Positions 15,354 to 17,807 of a stretch of 17,807 nt of DNA are shown piece by piece (within the stretch, counting starts at the first letter, position 1; each line of letters opens with the position of its first letter). Under the pieces are notes generated by a model. That model was not told the origin of the DNA and did no database searches. It saw nothing but the letters and a program-made list of their open reading frames with translations. Source of the DNA: ZC4RG30 sp039929265 (GTDB taxonomy: Bacteria; Pseudomonadota; Gammaproteobacteria; Steroidobacterales; Steroidobacteraceae); the NCBI GenBank assembly GCA_039929265.1, contig JBDSRN010000158.1:1-17807 (forward strand), written 5' to 3'. The translations under genes and the position numbers were made by a program.

Positions 15354-16434
15354 TCGCGTTGTCTCCAGAAAGAATCGAAAGAATGGGTTTGAGCTGCTCG
15401 GCTTCCTTCAGGAAGGCATCGTGACCATGCAGGGATGAGAGCTCATGCATGTGGGCATCGGGCAGGCGCGCGGCGAGCGCGCGCATATCGGCGAGCGGCA
15501 CGAGCTGGTCCTCGCGCACGGCAACCACCTGGGTCGGAACCGTAATGCGCGTGGCATCGACGCGGTGCAGATCGATGGATTCGGACAGGCACACGAACGA
15601 TTCGGGCAGGTGCCGCGCCGCGTAGTCGCGCCCGCGCGCGAACAGGTACTCCTCCACAGGGAACGTGAAGCATCCGTCCGTCGCGCGCGGAGGTGAACGA
15701 AAGCGCGCCGCGAATTCCTCGGGGCTGCGATAGGTGGACATTGCCAATGCCCGCGCGAGCTCCATGCCTGCGTTCGACTGACCCGCCGCGATGCCGAAGC
15801 GAACGATCGAACGCTGCACGCTGCGCCACGCTGTGGCCATCGGATGCGCGACATCGGCCGCACTGATGACGACGAGCTGCTCGACACGCTCGGGGTAACG
15901 CTCGCCAAACGCAAGGGCGATCATGCCGCCGTAGGACGCCCCGACAATTGCGCGCAGCGACTTGATGTCGAGGTGATTGAGCAGGCAGAGGATCGCGTCG
16001 GCCTGGTCGTAGCTCGAGAGGCTGGGAAATGCGCTGCCGGATACCGGGCGCGTGGATTCACCGCTGCCGCCGAGATAATCGATGCCCAGGATGCGCACGC
16101 GTGTGGCATCGAGCGCGCGACCTGGACCGACGATTTCATTCCACCAGCCATTGTGCTGCGCGTCGCTGCCGTAGACCCGCCTGCTGGCGGAAATGCCGCC
16201 CAGCGCCAGCACGATCGGGCCATCGACAGCACCGCTCAGGCGCCAGCCCAGACGCATGCCGGGCAACTCGCCGCCGTGGTGCAAGGAGAGCGTACCTGGG
16301 ACTTCCAGCACGCCTTCCCGTGCCTCAACGGCACTCGCACGGCGCGCGTCGGCCGGGTCATCAGTGTGCTCGCGAGAATTCAATGCCGTTCCGCCTGTGA
16401 CAACCGAGGCCCCTGGCCCCTGCGGAACCCGCAT
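15346..16434 (-). CDS. metX: Homoserine O-acyltransferase, MetX type
   Basis: An alpha/beta-hydrolase-fold enzyme that acylates homoserine, giving the substrate of MetB. The triad is Ser167 (IVGASYGGMIALAF), Asp309 (VVAVREDQLVPL) and His338 (LHGHDAF), counted from ATG 16434. Other family features are ALGGISASRRV, NGWWNEIVGPG and SYDQADAILCLLNHL. The gamma-synthase partner and lineage suggest a succinyl donor, but acetyl is possible. The start is unsure: ATG 16434 is the only in-frame ATG upstream and has no ribosome site, while TTG 16383 has AGGCGG 7 nt upstream and would give 345 residues; conserved sequence begins only near residue 43. The S-box riboswitch lies upstream. The 3' end overlaps metB by 8 nt. 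Confidence 0.88.
   Translation of the reverse strand: MRVPQGPGASVVTGGTALNSREHTDDPADARRASAVEAREGVLEVPGTLSLHHGGELPGMRLGWRLSGAVDGPIVLALGGISASRRVYGSDAQHNGWWNEIVGPGRALDATRVRILGIDYLGGSGESTRPVSGSAFPSLSSYDQADAILCLLNHLDIKSLRAIVGASYGGMIALAFGERYPERVEQLVVISAADVAHPMATAWRSVQRSIVRFGIAAGQSNAGMELARALAMSTYRSPEEFAARFRSPPRATDGCFTFPVEEYLFARGRDYAARHLPESFVCLSESIDLHRVDATRITVPTQVVAVREDQLVPLADMRALAARLPDAHMHELSSLHGHDAFLKEAEQLKPILSILSGDNASD
16388..16428 (-). promoter_or_regulatory. Candidate ribosome-site sequestering hairpin in metX
   Basis: On the metX strand, GTTCCGC (16428-16422) is perfectly complementary to GCGGAAC (16394-16388). The right arm overlaps AGGCGGA, the best ribosome site in this region, 6-7 nt before TTG 16383. 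If translation starts there, this hairpin could be the OFF state of the riboswitch upstream. Found by eye; speculative. Confidence 0.35.
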
Positions 16435-16468
16435 GCGTGGCGTCGCCAGTTGCGGATGATCAGCGCGC

Positions 16469-16484
16469 CCCGGAGTGATCCGGG
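16469..16484 (-). other. Hairpin just after the SAM riboswitch
   Basis: A perfect 6-bp stem, CCCGGA / TCCGGG, with loop TCAC lies 12 nt after the aptamer on the metX strand. No run of T follows, so it is not an intrinsic terminator. It may be part of the expression platform: GATGA of the P1 3' strand (16502-16498) can alternatively pair across it with TCATC (16459-16455). Confidence 0.4.
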
Positions 16485-16496
16485 ATCGGACGAATC

Positions 16497-16607
16497 CTCA
16501 TCTATCGGCAGACCTTGCGGCCTGCAGCGCAGGAGTTGGCACCATGCGGAAATCCCGTTGGTTGCCCCGGCGTCCAAGGGCCTTTCCCTCAGCCGGTCTC
16601 GATGAGT
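16497..16607 (-). promoter_or_regulatory. SAM-I (S-box) riboswitch
   Basis: On the minus strand the full S-box aptamer is readable. P1 pairs CTCATC (16606-16601) with GATGAG (16502-16497). P2 pairs CCGGC (16596-16592) with GCCGG (16571-16567), enclosing the kink-turn side GAGGGAAAGGCCCT, and is followed by GGGGCAACC (16568-16560). The P3 arm ends in the conserved GGTGCCAACTCC (16543-16532). P4 is GCAGGCC-GCAA-GGTCTGC (16525-16508) with a GNRA loop, followed by GATAGATGAG. S-adenosylmethionine binding normally turns expression off, which fits metX-metB downstream. Since no terminator follows, control is probably of translation start. Confidence 0.93.
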
Positions 16608-16620
16608 GGGGCAAGTCTAG

Positions 16621-16626
16621 ATTTTA
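16621..16626 (-). promoter_or_regulatory. Candidate -10 element for metX-metB
   Basis: TAAAAT on the minus strand, one base off consensus, lies 14 nt before the riboswitch P1 and so at the right place for its promoter. The -35 region at 17 nt spacing (GATCGG, 16649-16644) is poor, so the promoter may need an activator or be mis-assigned. Confidence 0.35.
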
Positions 16627-16655
16627 CGGCCTCCTGTTGCAAGCCGATCCATTGT

Positions 16656-16692
16656 GTTAACGTATTAGTACATTTTGACACGGATACGTAAC
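16656..16692. promoter_or_regulatory. Candidate operator for the TrpR-family regulator
   Basis: GTTAACGTAT (16656-16665) and ATACGTAAC (16684-16692) form an inverted repeat, missing one base, spaced by 18 nt, directly before the regulator gene. The same stretch contains GTTAAC and TAGTAC (16666-16671), the two pieces that abut in the E. coli trp operator (GTTAACTAGTAC), here set 4 nt apart; ATTAGTAC matches the trp half-site ACTAGTAC at 7 of 8 positions. This would suit autorepression of the regulator-hisG operon. No binding data; inferred from position and symmetry. Confidence 0.4.
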
Positions 16693-16697
16693 AGGCC

Positions 16698-17027
16698 ATG
16701 AAAGCCCATCGCAATCTGAGCCCGCGTCAGGAAGCCCAGGCAGAGCGCAATCTGGCCGCTGCGCTCGTAACGTTGCGCACCGCGGACGAGTGTCGCTCGT
16801 TCCTGCGCGACCTGTGCACCCCTGCCGAACTGCAGGCCATGGCGGATCGCTGGGCCGTGGTCGAGTGGCTCAAGCAGGGCACGCCCTATCGCGAGATCCA
16901 CCGCCTCACCGGCGTGAGCGTCACGACCATCGGTCGTGTCGCGCGCTACCTCGCCGCGGGCAATGGTGGCTATGCCATTGCTGCGCGCCGCATCGAATCT
17001 TCCGCTACGGATAAACGCAATGGATAA
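16698..17027 (+). CDS. TrpR-family regulator, YerC/YecD (HisR-like)
   Basis: A 109-residue protein of the TrpR-like YerC/YecD family. LRDLCTPAELQAMADRW and VEWLKQGTPYREIHRLTG lead into the helix-turn-helix (TGVSVTTIGRVARYL, about residues 71-85), then GNGGY, the family end mark. These proteins are small, all-helical DNA-binding dimers; relatives linked to his genes are thought to repress histidine synthesis with histidine as co-effector. Here the gene overlaps hisG by 8 nt, strongly suggesting it regulates that operon and itself. ACAGG lies just before ATG 16698, a weak ribosome site. The C-terminal 15 residues are extra compared with Bacillus YerC. I cannot exclude tryptophan as ligand, but the his context argues against it. 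Confidence 0.85.
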   Translation: MKAHRNLSPRQEAQAERNLAAALVTLRTADECRSFLRDLCTPAELQAMADRWAVVEWLKQGTPYREIHRLTGVSVTTIGRVARYLAAGNGGYAIAARRIESSATDKRNG

Positions 17028-17807
17028 GGACACGCGGCTCAAGCTCGCCGTACAGAAATCTGGTCGGCTCACCGACCCTTCAATCGATCTGCTCGCGCGC
17101 TGCGGCCTCAAGCTGTCGCGCGGCAAGGATCAGCTCGTGGGTTATGGCGAGAACATGCCGCTCGACGTCCTGTTCGTGCGCGACGACGACATTCCCGACC
17201 TCGTGCAGGAAGACGTGTGCGACCTGGGCCTCGTGGGGCTGAACGTCATCGAGGAGTGTCGCGCGGATCACGAGTTGCGCGGCGCAAGTGCACGCTTCGA
17301 AACCCTGCGCTCGCTGGACTTCGGTCGCTGCCGCCTGTCCCTCGCTGTGCCGCAGGGTGTCGAGTACGGCGGACCCGCGACGTTGCAGGGCAAACGCATC
17401 GCCACCACCTACCCCGCGCTGCTTGGTGAGTTCCTCGCACGTAGCAAGGTGACTGCCGATGTCGTCACGTTGTCGGGCGCCGTGGAAATCGCACCTCGTC
17501 TCGGGCGTGCCGATCTCATCTGCGATCTGGTCTCGACGGGCTCGACACTGCAGGCCAACCACCTGCGCGAGGTGGAGACGGTGCTCGCGAGCCAGGCGAT
17601 GTTGATCCGCACACCGGTCAAGCTTTCGCCCGTAAAAGAGGAATGGGTTCAGCGCCTGATGATGCGCATCGCTGGCGTCGAGCAGGTGAAAGAAAGCAAG
17701 TATATCATGCTGCATGCGCCGCGTTCGGCGCTGCCGCAGATCCGCAAACTGCTGCCGGGCAGCGAATACCCGACGATCATTCCGCTCGAGGGTTCGGCGG
17801 ACAAGGT
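17020..17807 (+). CDS. hisG: ATP phosphoribosyltransferase, long form (3' end beyond window)
   Basis: The first 262 residues of HisG; about 35-40 are missing if it matches E. coli (299). It makes phosphoribosyl-ATP from ATP and PRPP, the first and feedback-controlled step of histidine synthesis. RLKLAVQKSGRL opens the protein, DLGLVGLNVIEE follows in domain I, and the family signature is ADLICDLVSTGSTLQANHL (near residues 165-183). The segment after about residue 225 (VKESKYIMLHAPRSALPQI) is the start of the C-terminal regulatory domain of the long form, so no separate HisZ is needed. ATG 17020 lies inside the regulator's last codons (8-nt overlap), implying translational coupling. No His-rich leader peptide precedes the operon, unlike in enteric bacteria. 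Confidence 0.95.
   Translation, partial: MDKDTRLKLAVQKSGRLTDPSIDLLARCGLKLSRGKDQLVGYGENMPLDVLFVRDDDIPDLVQEDVCDLGLVGLNVIEECRADHELRGASARFETLRSLDFGRCRLSLAVPQGVEYGGPATLQGKRIATTYPALLGEFLARSKVTADVVTLSGAVEIAPRLGRADLICDLVSTGSTLQANHLREVETVLASQAMLIRTPVKLSPVKEEWVQRLMMRIAGVEQVKESKYIMLHAPRSALPQIRKLLPGSEYPTIIPLEGSADK

Noticed and set aside
16621..16697. Histidine leader peptide / attenuator before the his operon
   Set aside because: No short ORF with His codon runs and no terminator precede the regulator or hisG.

Overview
The window reads as chromosome from a high-GC gammaproteobacterium of the Xanthomonadales / Nevskiales / Steroidobacteraceae type. The grounds are a tonB-exbB-exbD-exbD cluster arranged as in Xanthomonas, methionine synthesis by a MetX-type acyltransferase plus MetB, long-form HisG, and a TrpR-family gene at the head of a his operon. 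The family placement is inference. Nearly all the DNA is amino-acid biosynthesis plus one energy-transduction operon; I see no mobile element, CRISPR array, tRNA or rRNA.

Layout. (1) 1-3341, minus strand: a sigma70-like promoter and a leader of about 270 nt, then tonB, exbB, exbD, a second exbD, and a secreted TPR-like protein cut by the window edge. (2) 3356-7195, minus strand: an M17 leucyl aminopeptidase, a wrecked MFS-like transporter gene and ilvD, joined by ATGA stop/start overlaps. (3) 7196-7519: an intergenic region with a classical branched-chain amino-acid attenuator (leader peptide, antiterminator, strong terminator). (4) 7520-14193, plus strand: ilvC-leuA-ilvE-leuC-leuD-leuB, tightly packed, covering most of valine/isoleucine/leucine synthesis except acetolactate synthase (ilvBN), which is not here. 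(5) 14190-16434, minus strand: metX-metB, overlapping each other, with a clear SAM-I (S-box) riboswitch upstream (16497-16607). (6) 16698 to the end, plus strand: a YerC/HisR-like TrpR-family regulator overlapping hisG, the first gene of a his operon that leaves the window.

How it works together. IlvC and IlvD supply 2-oxoisovalerate; LeuA, LeuCD and LeuB convert it to 2-oxoisocaproate; IlvE makes the final transaminations. MetX acylates homoserine and MetB makes cystathionine from it. Three neighbouring pathways are sensed in three different ways within about 10 kb: ribosome-mediated attenuation (ilv-leu), a metabolite riboswitch (met), and a probable DNA-binding repressor (his).

I found no wholly new system. 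The strongest points for a second look are the ilv-leu attenuator, the S-box riboswitch with its unclear expression platform and metX start, the candidate HisR operator, the decayed transporter inside a coupled operon, and the long structured tonB leader.
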